Source: Bacteroidaceae bacterium (lineage in GTDB: Bacteria > Bacteroidota > Bacteroidia > Bacteroidales > Bacteroidaceae). From it: a stretch of DNA of 64,000 nucleotides. This document shows, one piece after another, positions 42,292 to 49,777 of the stretch; position 1 is the stretch's first letter, and each line of letters starts with the position of its first letter. The stretch lies in assembly GCA_017503065.1 (NCBI GenBank), contig JAFVTT010000007.1, positions 1-64,000 on the forward strand, in the 5' to 3' direction. The notes under the pieces were generated by a model, which was not told the DNA's origin, did no database searches, and saw only the letters and a list, made by a program, of their open reading frames with translations. The position numbers were made by a program, and so were the translations under genes.

Positions 42292-42600
42292 CGTCAGCAA
42301 ACGTGATAAATATTGTTATGAGCAGACACAATCCATCTATGAGAGGCAACTGGCAGACAGGTCATGCTGACTGCTCTGATACGATGGTGTCCGCTGATTA
42401 TCAGTTTGTTACCCCCCCCCCCCACCACTCGCATGCGAGTTCGTATGGCGTAAATCTTCCTGTCATCAGTTTTTTACGCTTTTGCAGGCATATCGGAACG
42501 TTCCGTTATGCCCTTTGTTGCATGTGGGCATATCAAACTCCTAATGTACATTTCTTGTTATTATCATAAACATTACTAACCAAAAACAACAAAATTAGCT

Positions 42601-43731
42601 ATGAAAAAGATTTTACTATCTTTGGCATCCCTGTTGATAGCAGGAGGTGCATGGGCGCAGATTACTCTTACAACAGATGTTAATTCGCCTATTACTTATG
42701 TGTTGGAGTCTACACGCCCAGCTTATTCAAATCCTCATTTGCATTACCATGATAACAAAATCAGGTTCTATCAACCTGAGGAATATGGTACTGCAGGAGA
42801 AAATTTAGCACCGGAAGCACAGGTTCCTGATCATGATTTTCTGTTCTATTTTACCGAATCAAGCGTAGGTAAGTTTTATATTCATCCCTATGTTGCTGAT
42901 GCCAATATGGTATACGGTGTGGAGACTGTAGCAGCAAATCAGCAGATAGTGCTGGTGGACAAGAACAATCCAAATGGTAAGGTTGCGCTTGAGTGGACGC
43001 TGGCTGTTGGTGGGGGTAGTAAGATGTATTTTAAAACAACAGTTGATGATGTGGATTATTGCATATATGACGGAAATGCCAGACCATCTTATGCGGTGTT
43101 GCATAAAGTTGATGGTACACCAGGTAATGGATATGTTCTTTCTTTCCTCCAAAAGACTGCACCAAACTGTAATATTACAGAAGCAAAATACGCAACATAC
43201 TATGCGGCACATACAGTAAATATTCCTGACGGGGTATCTGCATATTATGTTTCTGGTGTCAACGGTAATAGCGCCTCTCTGAAGGAAATTACGGGTGCTA
43301 TTCCTGCAAATACCGGTGTCATTCTTTATAGCGAAACTCCCAAAGAGTGTACCTTTGAAATTGCTCCCTATGCCAAGGCTGAAGCGATAGGGGATAATTC
43401 TCTCAGAGGAACAATTGATGACAATCCTAATATACAGGGTGAGGCCTATGTTTTGTCAGATGGCGGGACTGGTGTAGTTGGTCTGTATGCCGTAACTCTT
43501 GTAGATGGCAAATTCAAGAACAATGCCAACAAGGCATACCTTCCTGCTCCTGCTGGTGCTGAGTCTCGCTTCCTCGTCTTCAACTTCGGTGATGACAATG
43601 CAACCGCTATAGAGAACATCCAGGGTGCAGAGAACGCAACCAATGCACTTGTCTATGACCTGGCTGGTCGTCGCGTACAGAGCGCGAAGTCTGGTCTTTA
43701 CATCATCAACGGTAAGAAGGTAATCAAGTAA
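42601..43731 (+). CDS. secreted protein with C-terminal sorting-type domain
   Basis: The 376-residue protein has a signal peptide (MKKILLSLASLLIAGGAWAQ). The C-terminal stretch ALVYDLAGRRVQSAKSGLYI ends in NGKKVIK, the pattern of type IX secretion or Prevotella cell-surface C-terminal domains. The mature part (about 300 residues) is beta-rich and unrecognised, with a repeated-looking LTVNIPD/GVIPANTGV region near residues 205-240. It is probably exported across the outer membrane and surface-attached. Base use looks more A/T-rich than that of nearby housekeeping genes. Confidence 0.8.
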   Translation: MKKILLSLASLLIAGGAWAQITLTTDVNSPITYVLESTRPAYSNPHLHYHDNKIRFYQPEEYGTAGENLAPEAQVPDHDFLFYFTESSVGKFYIHPYVADANMVYGVETVAANQQIVLVDKNNPNGKVALEWTLAVGGGSKMYFKTTVDDVDYCIYDGNARPSYAVLHKVDGTPGNGYVLSFLQKTAPNCNITEAKYATYYAAHTVNIPDGVSAYYVSGVNGNSASLKEITGAIPANTGVILYSETPKECTFEIAPYAKAEAIGDNSLRGTIDDNPNIQGEAYVLSDGGTGVVGLYAVTLVDGKFKNNANKAYLPAPAGAESRFLVFNFGDDNATAIENIQGAENATNALVYDLAGRRVQSAKSGLYIINGKKVIK

Positions 43732-43818
43732 TCTTAGTGACTGACAATCAGTGTTTATCAAAAAGAAATCAAGGCACATGAATACCATGTCGGCCATTTA
43801 ATACAAAAAAACAAGACT

Positions 43819-43995
43819 ATGAAAAAGATATATGTAAATCCAGAGATACAGGTAATCAAATTGAACGCTGTCAGCATGATGGCTACCAGTAGTTTGGGTA
43901 TAAGCGATACACCAGTAGACACATCTGTAGAAGGTGTTCAGTTGGGTCGTGATACAGAAGAATCTTCTTCTAATATATGGGATAATGAATGGTAA
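43819..43995 (+). CDS. 58-residue peptide of the KKxYxxPxxxxxxL type
   Basis: MKKIYVNPEIQVIKLNAVSM opens the product. It continues with ATSSLGISDTP and an acidic, serine-rich end DNEW. Codons are clean and an A-rich leader precedes the ATG. It has no export signal or membrane helix. Small proteins with this opening are scattered through Bacteroides and Prevotella with no known role; that recollection is from general knowledge, not a search. It follows the secreted protein gene by 87 bp and ends 67 bp before a terminator hairpin, so the two are probably one transcript. Confidence 0.65.
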   Translation: MKKIYVNPEIQVIKLNAVSMMATSSLGISDTPVDTSVEGVQLGRDTEESSSNIWDNEW

Positions 43996-44061
43996 ATAGA
44001 TGTAATAGACAAGTAATAGTTTTTTCATTATAGGTTGTGCCTATGCACAACAGATGAATGC

Positions 44062-44096
44062 AAAACCGCTGCGACGTGATGTCGCGGCGGTTTCTG
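44062..44096 (+). terminator. hairpin after the 58-residue peptide gene
   Basis: AAACCGCtGCGAC pairs with GTCGCgGCGGTTT over a 5-nt loop (one G:T pair), followed by a short T-rich run. Confidence 0.65.
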
Positions 44097-44158
44097 TGTC
44101 CTTACGGACGTTTCTTCAGGTTTGTTGAATAATATGTGGGCATGATTTTGTTGCAGTA

Positions 44159-44224
44159 TCAACAGAAGAGTGTTGTTGCATCAACACCGGAGTGTTGCCA
44201 CGTCAACACTCCTCTACCTTCACG
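44159..44224. repeat. 22-bp array overlapping the yigZ stop codon (array IV)
   Basis: TCAACA begins units at 44159, 44181 and 44203, exactly 22 bp apart. AGTGTTG/CAACACT dyads lie within and between units. The third unit contains the TGA stop and the last codons of the yigZ-like gene. Confidence 0.75.
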
Positions 44225-44814
44225 AGGCTTTGGCCGTTGACAATGAAGGCCGAGTGCACACGTTCCACAAGTGAGAGGCGTATGGCTATGGTCATGACTA
44301 TGTCGCCGTTGTCTTTATAGTCCTGGCTGACGATGCGTGGCTGCAGGTCCTTGACCATGCGCATGACCATGTTCATGTGCTCGTAGCCGAAGGTCAGTTT
44401 CAACTCCTTCTCCACCAGGCGTTCGGCATACTCGCCTGCCTCCAAAGCCTCGGCGGCTGCCGTGCGGTAGGCAACGATGAGGCCGCTGGTGCCCAGTTTC
44501 ACTCCGCCGAAGTATCGTATCACCAGGATGATGAGGTCGGACACGTCGGCGCTGACCATCTGTCCCAGTATGGGCTTGCCTGCCGTGCCGGAAGGCTCGC
44601 CGTTGTCGTTGGAGCGGTATTCCTCTCCCTCGGGTCCCAACCGGTATGCCCAGCATACGTGGCGTGCGTCGAAATACTCCTTCTGGTACTTCGCCACCTG
44701 CTCCATGGCCTCTTCTGCCGTGCGCACGGGTATAGCAAAAGCGAGGAACTTACTCCTCAGTTCGGAGTAGGTTCCCTCGCTTGCTTTTGTCAATACTTTA
44801 TATGAATCTCTCAT
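44203..44814 (-). CDS. yigZ: YigZ/IMPACT family protein (UPF0029)
   Basis: The 203-residue protein has the IMPACT domain (residues about 15-120) with DARHVCWAYRLG, DNGEPSGTAGKPIL and VRYFGGVKLGTSGL written here as VIRYFGGVKLGTSGL. A ferredoxin-like DUF1949 domain follows at the C-terminus. Eukaryotic IMPACT blocks Gcn2 activation. In bacteria the role is undefined, perhaps nucleic-acid binding. It starts at the last base of the DUF1015 gene (1-bp overlap), so coupling is likely. Confidence 0.93.
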   Translation of the reverse strand: MRDSYKVLTKASEGTYSELRSKFLAFAIPVRTAEEAMEQVAKYQKEYFDARHVCWAYRLGPEGEEYRSNDNGEPSGTAGKPILGQMVSADVSDLIILVIRYFGGVKLGTSGLIVAYRTAAAEALEAGEYAERLVEKELKLTFGYEHMNMVMRMVKDLQPRIVSQDYKDNGDIVMTIAIRLSLVERVHSAFIVNGQSLVKVEEC

Positions 44815-46061
44815 TACGACAATTTGTGTACCACCAGACCGGAACGCAACTTAGGCTCGAACCATGTGGCCTTGGGAGGCATGATGTTGCCGCTGTCGGC
44901 AATGTTGATGATCTGCTGCATGCTGACGGGATAGAGTGCCAGAGCCATGCGCATTTCTCCGCTGTCCACACGGCGCTTCAGTTCCTCCAGGCCACGGAGA
45001 CCGCCCACGAAGTCTATGCGCTTGTCGCTGCGGAGGTCCTTGATGCCCAAAATCTGGTCAAGGATGAGTTCGCTGCTGATGCTCACGTCCAGAGACTTGA
45101 TGGGGTCGTTGTCGTCTGCCTTGCCGGGGAGCAGTTCCAACTTGTACCACTCGCCATCCAGATACAGGCTGAACTCGTGCAGTTTCTCGGGACGGTAGCA
45201 TGCCTCGCCCATGGGGGTTACGGTGAAGTTCTCTGCCAGCAGGGACATGAACTTCAGGCTGCTGTGTCCGTTCAGGTCCTTCACCACGCGGTTGTAGTCG
45301 AGGATGGTCAGTTGGCTTGCAGGGAAGCAGACAGCCATGAAGTAGTTGTACTCCTCGTCGCCACGGTGGTTGGGGTTCTGCTTTGCCTTCTCGGCGCCCA
45401 CCAGAGCGGCGGCGGCACTACGATGGTGGCCGTCGGCAATATACAGGTAGGGAATTTCGGCAAAGGCCTTGGTGATAGCCTCCTGGTCCTGCTTGTCCTG
45501 TATGAGCCACAACTGATGGCGGAAACTGTCGGTGGCAGCAGTGAAGTCATATTCAGGCTCGTTGCATACATAGCGTGCTATGATGGCAGCCAGAGTGTGA
45601 TTGTCAGGATAGGCAAAGAAGACAGGCTCCATGTTGGCATCGTTCACGCGGACATGCTTCATGCGGTCTTCCTCCTTGTCGCGGCGTGTCAGTTCGTGCT
45701 TCTTGATGACACCGTTCATGTAGTCGTCCACGTAGGCACATACCACCAGACCGAACTGTGTCTTGCCGTTCATGGTCTGTGCATAGATATAGTATCCGTC
45801 CTCCTTGTCCTGTACCAGCCAGCCGTTGTCCTGGAACTTTTGGAAGTTCTCGGCAGCCTTGGCATACACCTCGGGTGCATATTCGCTGGTGCCGACGGGG
45901 AAGTCTATCTCCGGCTTGATGATATGGTAAAGGCTCTTCTCGTTGCCCTCGGCCTCGGCGCGGGCCTCTTCAGAGTCCAACACGTCGTAAGGTCGTGACT
46001 GTACCTGTTCTACAAGGTCTTTTGGGGGACGTAGTCCCTTGAAGGGTTTTATGATTGCCAT
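44814..46061 (-). CDS. DUF1015 domain protein
   Basis: The 415-residue cytosolic protein has the family pattern: PFKGLRPPKDLVEQVQSRPYDVL at the N-terminus (split here as PFKGLRPP and SRPYDVL), YIADGHHRSAAA in the middle, and a conserved C-terminal NIMPPKATWFEPKLRSGLV. Function is unproven. Its constant place after serC-serA points to serine or one-carbon metabolism. It is followed by yigZ with a 1-bp overlap and preceded by a 59-residue membrane protein gene 24 bp upstream. Confidence 0.93.
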   Translation of the reverse strand: MAIIKPFKGLRPPKDLVEQVQSRPYDVLDSEEARAEAEGNEKSLYHIIKPEIDFPVGTSEYAPEVYAKAAENFQKFQDNGWLVQDKEDGYYIYAQTMNGKTQFGLVVCAYVDDYMNGVIKKHELTRRDKEEDRMKHVRVNDANMEPVFFAYPDNHTLAAIIARYVCNEPEYDFTAATDSFRHQLWLIQDKQDQEAITKAFAEIPYLYIADGHHRSAAAALVGAEKAKQNPNHRGDEEYNYFMAVCFPASQLTILDYNRVVKDLNGHSSLKFMSLLAENFTVTPMGEACYRPEKLHEFSLYLDGEWYKLELLPGKADDNDPIKSLDVSISSELILDQILGIKDLRSDKRIDFVGGLRGLEELKRRVDSGEMRMALALYPVSMQQIINIADSGNIMPPKATWFEPKLRSGLVVHKLS

Positions 46062-46085
46062 AGTATCGGATTTTTATCAGGTTTC

Positions 46086-46265
46086 TTATTTCTTCTTGCC
46101 GAAGAACTTGTCGTACAAGAACATTGCCACGGCAAACACTAAGGCGTAAACGATATACACGTAGAATGGGTTCTTGTCATCAAGGACGAACTCATCGCCA
46201 ATCCACATGAAGAGGGCGAACAATATGCCTGTGATTAAGGCGCCAAGCAATTTTCCGTATGTCAT
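46086..46265 (-). CDS. 59-residue membrane protein between serA and DUF1015
   Basis: MTYGKLLGALITGILFALFM begins the product, followed by WIGDEFVLDD and a second helix YVYIVYALVFAVAMFLYDKF, ending in FGKKK. Two membrane helices are joined by an acidic loop. ATG at 46265 lies 39 bp after serA and the stop is 24 bp before the DUF1015 start. Codon quality and position support a real gene; the function is unknown. Confidence 0.75.
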   Translation of the reverse strand: MTYGKLLGALITGILFALFMWIGDEFVLDDKNPFYVYIVYALVFAVAMFLYDKFFGKKK

Positions 46266-46304
46266 AGATGTAGGGCTTAGGATTTCTGGTTTCAGTTTTT
46301 CCGT

Positions 46305-47228
46305 TTACTTGTTCAGCTGGAACTTGGTGATGCCGTCCTTCAGGTAACCCACAATCTGCTTTGCCGCGGCTATACCTGCGTTCACGTTGGCCTCGGCCGT
46401 CTGCGCTCCCATCTTCTTGGGAGTGGCGAAGTAGCGTCCTGCCAGAGCCTCGGAGTATTCTGCATGCATGTCGGGCTTGATGTCGGCAACGTACTTCAGG
46501 TCGGTACGCTCCTTCATCAGGCCGAGCAGAGAGGCCTCGTCGATAACCTCCTTGCGTGCGGTGTTCACCACGATGCCGCCCTTCTTCATCTTGCCCACCA
46601 GTTCGGCGTTGATGCTCTGGCGTGTCTCTGCGGTAGCGGGGATGTGGAGTGAAACCACATCGCACAGCTCGAAGAGTTCCACCTGGCTTGCGGCAGCCTT
46701 CACCCCGGCACTCTCTATTGCCTCAGCAGGGCAGAAGGCGTCGTATGCCATCACCTCCATGCCGAAGCCCTTGGCTATGCGTGCCACGTTGCGGCCCACA
46801 TTGCCGAAGGCCAGGATGCCCAACTTCTTGCCCATCAACTCAGTGCCGCTGGTTCCGTCGTAGAAGTTGCGCACTGCCATTACGAGCATGCCGAACACCA
46901 GTTCTGCCACACTGTTGGCATTCTGTCCGGGAGTGTTCATTGCCACCACACCGGCCTTTGTGCAGGCTTCAAGGTCGAGGTTGTCAAAACCGGCACCGGC
47001 GCGGACAACAATCTTCAGGTTCTTGGCAGCCTCCACCACCTCGGCGTCCACCTTGTCGGAGCGCACGATGAGGGCATCGGTATCGGCAACGGCCTCTAAA
47101 AGTTGGGCCTTTTCTGTGTATTTCTCCAGCAGGGCCAGTTCCATGCCGGCCTCGTCTGCCACTTTCTTTATTCCGTCAACGGCAACCTTGCTGAAAGGCT
47201 TCTCCGTTGCTATAAGTATCTTTGCCAT
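46305..47228 (-). CDS. serA: D-3-phosphoglycerate dehydrogenase, short form with lysine in place of catalytic histidine
   Basis: The 307-residue enzyme oxidises 3-phosphoglycerate with NAD for serine synthesis. It has the nucleotide motif LGILAFGNVGRNVAR and the substrate arginine region NTARKEVIDEA. It lacks ACT and other regulatory domains, so it is probably not inhibited by serine. Where most family members have TPHxG, this one reads ATPKKMGAQTAEAN, with lysine at the usual histidine. That feature is known for a type of phosphoglycerate dehydrogenase in Entamoeba and Bacteroides. serC lies 46 bp upstream. Confidence 0.95.
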   Translation of the reverse strand: MAKILIATEKPFSKVAVDGIKKVADEAGMELALLEKYTEKAQLLEAVADTDALIVRSDKVDAEVVEAAKNLKIVVRAGAGFDNLDLEACTKAGVVAMNTPGQNANSVAELVFGMLVMAVRNFYDGTSGTELMGKKLGILAFGNVGRNVARIAKGFGMEVMAYDAFCPAEAIESAGVKAAASQVELFELCDVVSLHIPATAETRQSINAELVGKMKKGGIVVNTARKEVIDEASLLGLMKERTDLKYVADIKPDMHAEYSEALAGRYFATPKKMGAQTAEANVNAGIAAAKQIVGYLKDGITKFQLNK

Positions 47229-47274
47229 ATAGGTATTCTTTCCTTATTATATATATAAAGGTATACAGCGCCGA

Positions 47275-48345
47275 TTAGTGCTGGGCCTCGAACTCCTGCA
47301 TGCAGGCAACGAGAGCCTGGACGTCCTCCATGTCCACTGCATTGTAGAGACTTGCACGGAAACCACCCACGCTGCGGTGTCCCTTGATGCCCACCATGCC
47401 GCGCTCTGTGGCGAATGCCATGAAGTCGGCCTCCAGGTCCTTGTACTCCTCGTTCATCACGAAGCAAACGTTCATGCGGCTGCGGTCCTCGGCATCCTGT
47501 ACTGTGGCACGGAACATCTTGTTGCGGTCAATCTCGGCATAGAGGGCTGTGGCCTTCTCTATGGCACGACGCTCCATCTCGGCCACACCGCCGTTCTTCT
47601 TAATCCATCTCAGTGTCTGCAGAGCGCAGTAGATGGGCACTGTGGGAGGTGTGTTGAACATGGAACCGCCCTTGATGTGTGTGCGGTAGTCCAGCATGGT
47701 AGGAATCTGACGGCTCACCTTGCCCAGAGCCTCGTCCTTCACGATGATGAAGGTAACGCCGGCCATGGCCAGGTTCTTCTGTGCACCACCATAGATCATG
47801 GCGTACTTGCTCACGTCCACAGGGCGTGAGAAGATGTCGGAACTCATGTCGGCAATCAGGGGTATGGGACTGTCGAAGTCCTGACGTATCTCCGTACCAT
47901 AGATGGTGTTGTTGGTGGTGATGTGGAAATAGTCGGCATCCGCAGGGATGGTGAAGTTCTTGGGGATGTAGGTGTAGTTGGCATCCGAACTGCATGCCAC
48001 CTCCACGCACTCGCCGAAGAGTTTTGCCTCGGCCATAGCCTTCTTGGCCCATACACCGGTATTGATGTATGCAGCCTTCTTCTCCAGGAAGTTATAGGGA
48101 ATCATACAGAACTCCAGGCTGGCACCGCCACCCAAGAAGAGCACGCTGTATCCCTCGGGGATATTGAGCAACTCCTTGAACAGTGCTACTGCCTCGTCCA
48201 GCACGGGCTGGAAGTTCTTTGCGCGGTGGCTCATCTCCATCAGTGAGAGACCGCTGCCTTCAAATTCGATACATGCTTTAGAAACTGCCTCCATTACCTC
48301 TTTGGGCAACTTGGAGGGACCTGCATTGAAATTATACTTCTTCAT
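47275..48345 (-). CDS. serC: phosphoserine aminotransferase
   Basis: The 356-residue PLP enzyme makes phosphoserine from 3-phosphohydroxypyruvate and glutamate. It opens with [18 protein letters not shown]. The PLP lysine lies in [12 protein letters not shown], and [21 protein letters not shown] and [16 protein letters not shown] match the family. It is followed by serA in the order of the pathway. A tRNA-Pro gene sits 44 bp upstream in the same direction. Confidence 0.98.
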   Translation of the reverse strand: MKKYNFNAGPSKLPKEVMEAVSKACIEFEGSGLSLMEMSHRAKNFQPVLDEAVALFKELLNIPEGYSVLFLGGGASLEFCMIPYNFLEKKAAYINTGVWAKKAMAEAKLFGECVEVACSSDANYTYIPKNFTIPADADYFHITTNNTIYGTEIRQDFDSPIPLIADMSSDIFSRPVDVSKYAMIYGGAQKNLAMAGVTFIIVKDEALGKVSRQIPTMLDYRTHIKGGSMFNTPPTVPIYCALQTLRWIKKNGGVAEMERRAIEKATALYAEIDRNKMFRATVQDAEDRSRMNVCFVMNEEYKDLEADFMAFATERGMVGIKGHRSVGGFRASLYNAVDMEDVQALVACMQEFEAQH

Positions 48346-48380
48346 AGTCTTGTTAGTATTATTTCAGGTACTATAATAAA

Positions 48381-48389
48381 TAAAAAAAG
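48381..48389 (-). terminator. T-run after tRNA-Pro
   Basis: Immediately after the tRNA discriminator base the minus strand reads CTTTTTTTA. The tRNA acceptor stem may serve as the hairpin. Confidence 0.5.
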
Positions 48390-48462
48390 TCGGGGTGACC
48401 CGACTCGAACGGGCGACCACCTGGTCCCAAACCAGGTGCGCTACCAACTGCGCTACACCCCG
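48390..48462 (-). tRNA. tRNA-Pro (anticodon TGG)
   Basis: A complete cloverleaf is visible: acceptor CGGGGTG/CACCCCG, D arm GCGC-AGTTGGTAG-CGC, anticodon stem CCTGG/CCAGG with loop TTTGGGA (anticodon TGG), and T arm GCCCG-TTCGAGT-CGGGT. It is 73 nt with discriminator A, and the CCA end is not encoded. It reads the CCN proline codons, chiefly CCA/CCG. serC follows downstream. Confidence 0.97.
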
Positions 48463-48492
48463 ATGTGCCTTGCCTTTAAGCTTAACACATTG

Positions 48493-48500
48493 CAAAGGTA
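48493..48500 (-). promoter_or_regulatory. -7 element upstream of tRNA-Pro
   Basis: TACCTTTG on the minus strand, 30 bp before the 5' end of the tRNA. Confidence 0.55.
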
Positions 48501-48543
48501 ACCCCTTTTTTTTGTTTATGCAAGCAAAACGTAAGATATTTTC

Positions 48544-49116
48544 TTAAAAAAGTATCAATCCTGCTACACCGCACATGCAGATGAGCAGTATGGGGTGCAA
48601 CTTGTAAACCTGCTGGCCAATGAACACAAAGACGAAGAGTCCAAGGCTTATCCAAAACCTCCATGGGTCGGTGTCGGGACTGCCGAAGTTGTCCTGTGTG
48701 CAGAGTAGCAGTGCTGCTGCTGCTATGAGTCCCACCACGGCAGGGCGAAGACCCTTGAATATGCTTTCCACAACGGGATGGGATTTATAGCGGAGCAGGA
48801 AACGGCTGATGATAATCATCAGTACGAATGTGGGCAGTACCAAGGCGAAGGTTGCCAGGGCAGAGCCTAAAAGTCCGGCCCATTCGGGATAACCGGCATT
48901 CACTACGGCTGTGTAACCGGTGTAGGTGGCCGAGTTGATGCCTATGGGACCGGGTGTCATCTGGCTTATTGCCACCATGTCGGTGAACTCGCTCATGGTC
49001 ATCCAACCATGGCGTGTCACTACTTCCGCCTGTATCATGGACAGCATGGAGTAGCCTCCTCCGAAACCAAGCAGGCCTATCTGGAAGAATGTTATGAATA
49101 GGAGGAAGAATATCAT
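48544..49116 (-). CDS. chrA: chromate transporter-type membrane protein, second half of a ChrA pair
   Basis: The 190-residue protein has the ChrA opening FFQIGLLGFGGGYSMLSMIQ and the QMTPGPIGINSATYTGYT motif, with about six membrane helices. It is a single-domain ChrA. The partner encoded 40 bp upstream supplies the other half, and such pairs form one two-domain transporter in other bacteria. Chromate export is shown for some relatives; natural substrate here is uncertain (sulfate and others are possible). Confidence 0.9.
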   Translation of the reverse strand: MIFFLLFITFFQIGLLGFGGGYSMLSMIQAEVVTRHGWMTMSEFTDMVAISQMTPGPIGINSATYTGYTAVVNAGYPEWAGLLGSALATFALVLPTFVLMIIISRFLLRYKSHPVVESIFKGLRPAVVGLIAAAALLLCTQDNFGSPDTDPWRFWISLGLFVFVFIGQQVYKLHPILLICMCGVAGLILF

Positions 49117-49156
49117 GTTTAACGGGCTTTAGTGTGGAGGTAGGGTCCTTAGAGCC

Positions 49157-49681
49157 TTATTTGGTTAGTTGGCCATAGGCATATCCGCCAAGAGCCGCTA
49201 TCATTATCACGTATACGGGACTGAAACCGAGCATCCAGATGGCAAGGGCCGCCACCACGGGTATCCATACATTATATATATTTATCTTGGCCGTGCGTGC
49301 CATCCTGAACACGGGGACTGCTATCAGTGCCGCCACGGCAGGACGTATGCCGCGGAAGATGCTTGCCACAACCGGGTTCTCCCTATACTGGCGAAAGAAT
49401 ATCGCTATGGCCAATATGATAAAGAAAGAGGGTAGGGCAGCGCCAAAGGCGCACATCAGCGCTCCGGGCAGACGCTTCATCCTGTAGCCGATGAACACGC
49501 TGATGTTAACGGCAAACACACCGGGGCACGACTGTGCCACGGCAATGAGGTCCATCAGTTCTTCCTCTGTGGCCCATTGCTTCTCATCCACAACGGTCTG
49601 CTTTATCAGAGGAATCATGGCATAGCCTCCCCCGATGGTAAACAGTCCTATCTTGGCAAAGGTGACGAATAGTTCAAGCAT
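49157..49681 (-). CDS. chrA: chromate transporter-type membrane protein, first half of a ChrA pair
   Basis: The 174-residue protein starts MLELFVTFAKIGLFTIGGGY and has AQSCPGVFAVNISVFIGYRM, the same motifs as its neighbour with different loop residues. The two are therefore a duplicated, diverged pair. It is downstream of purL, separated by a GC-rich hairpin and a 9-bp array. Confidence 0.9.
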   Translation of the reverse strand: MLELFVTFAKIGLFTIGGGYAMIPLIKQTVVDEKQWATEEELMDLIAVAQSCPGVFAVNISVFIGYRMKRLPGALMCAFGAALPSFFIILAIAIFFRQYRENPVVASIFRGIRPAVAALIAVPVFRMARTAKINIYNVWIPVVAALAIWMLGFSPVYVIMIAALGGYAYGQLTK

Positions 49682-49696
49682 CTGTGTGTGATGATA

Positions 49697-49732
49697 CTAT
49701 AGCCTCTATAGTCTCTATAACTCCTATAGTTG
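49697..49732. repeat. 9-bp tandem array upstream of the chrA pair
   Basis: Four units: ctatagcct, ctatagtct, ctataactc, ctatagttg. It lies between co-directional purL and chrA and abuts the hairpin at 49732-49764. Confidence 0.75.
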
Positions 49733-49764
49733 CGAGGGCGGGGAAGAGTCTCCCCCGCCCTCGC
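49732..49764 (-). terminator. GC-rich hairpin after purL
   Basis: GCGAGGGCGGGG pairs perfectly with CCCCGCCCTCGC across a 9-nt loop, starting 14 bp after the purL stop. There is no T-run, so it may be a terminator, an mRNA end stabiliser or both. Confidence 0.6.
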
Positions 49765-49777
49765 AGTATGTCATGGT

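Larger units (their letters stand above)
42023..42600. other. 578-bp gap: divergent promoters and a long leader with a C12 tract
   Basis: The left part holds the sigma promoter. The right part holds a consensus promoter (42261-42291) and then a leader of about 300 nt with a C12 run (42412-42423) and the 14-bp palindrome ACTCGCATGCGAGT (42427-42440). An 83-codon frame from ATG 42318 crosses the C run. It could be a leader peptide, but has no recognisable domain. Confidence 0.6.

Noticed and set aside
42270..42569. 99-codon gene spanning the C12 tract
   Set aside because: Its first codons lie inside the promoter. A shorter frame from 42318 is possible but has no domain, so it is described as leader only.
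44781..45998. 405-codon open frame on the plus strand
   Set aside because: Antisense of the DUF1015 gene.
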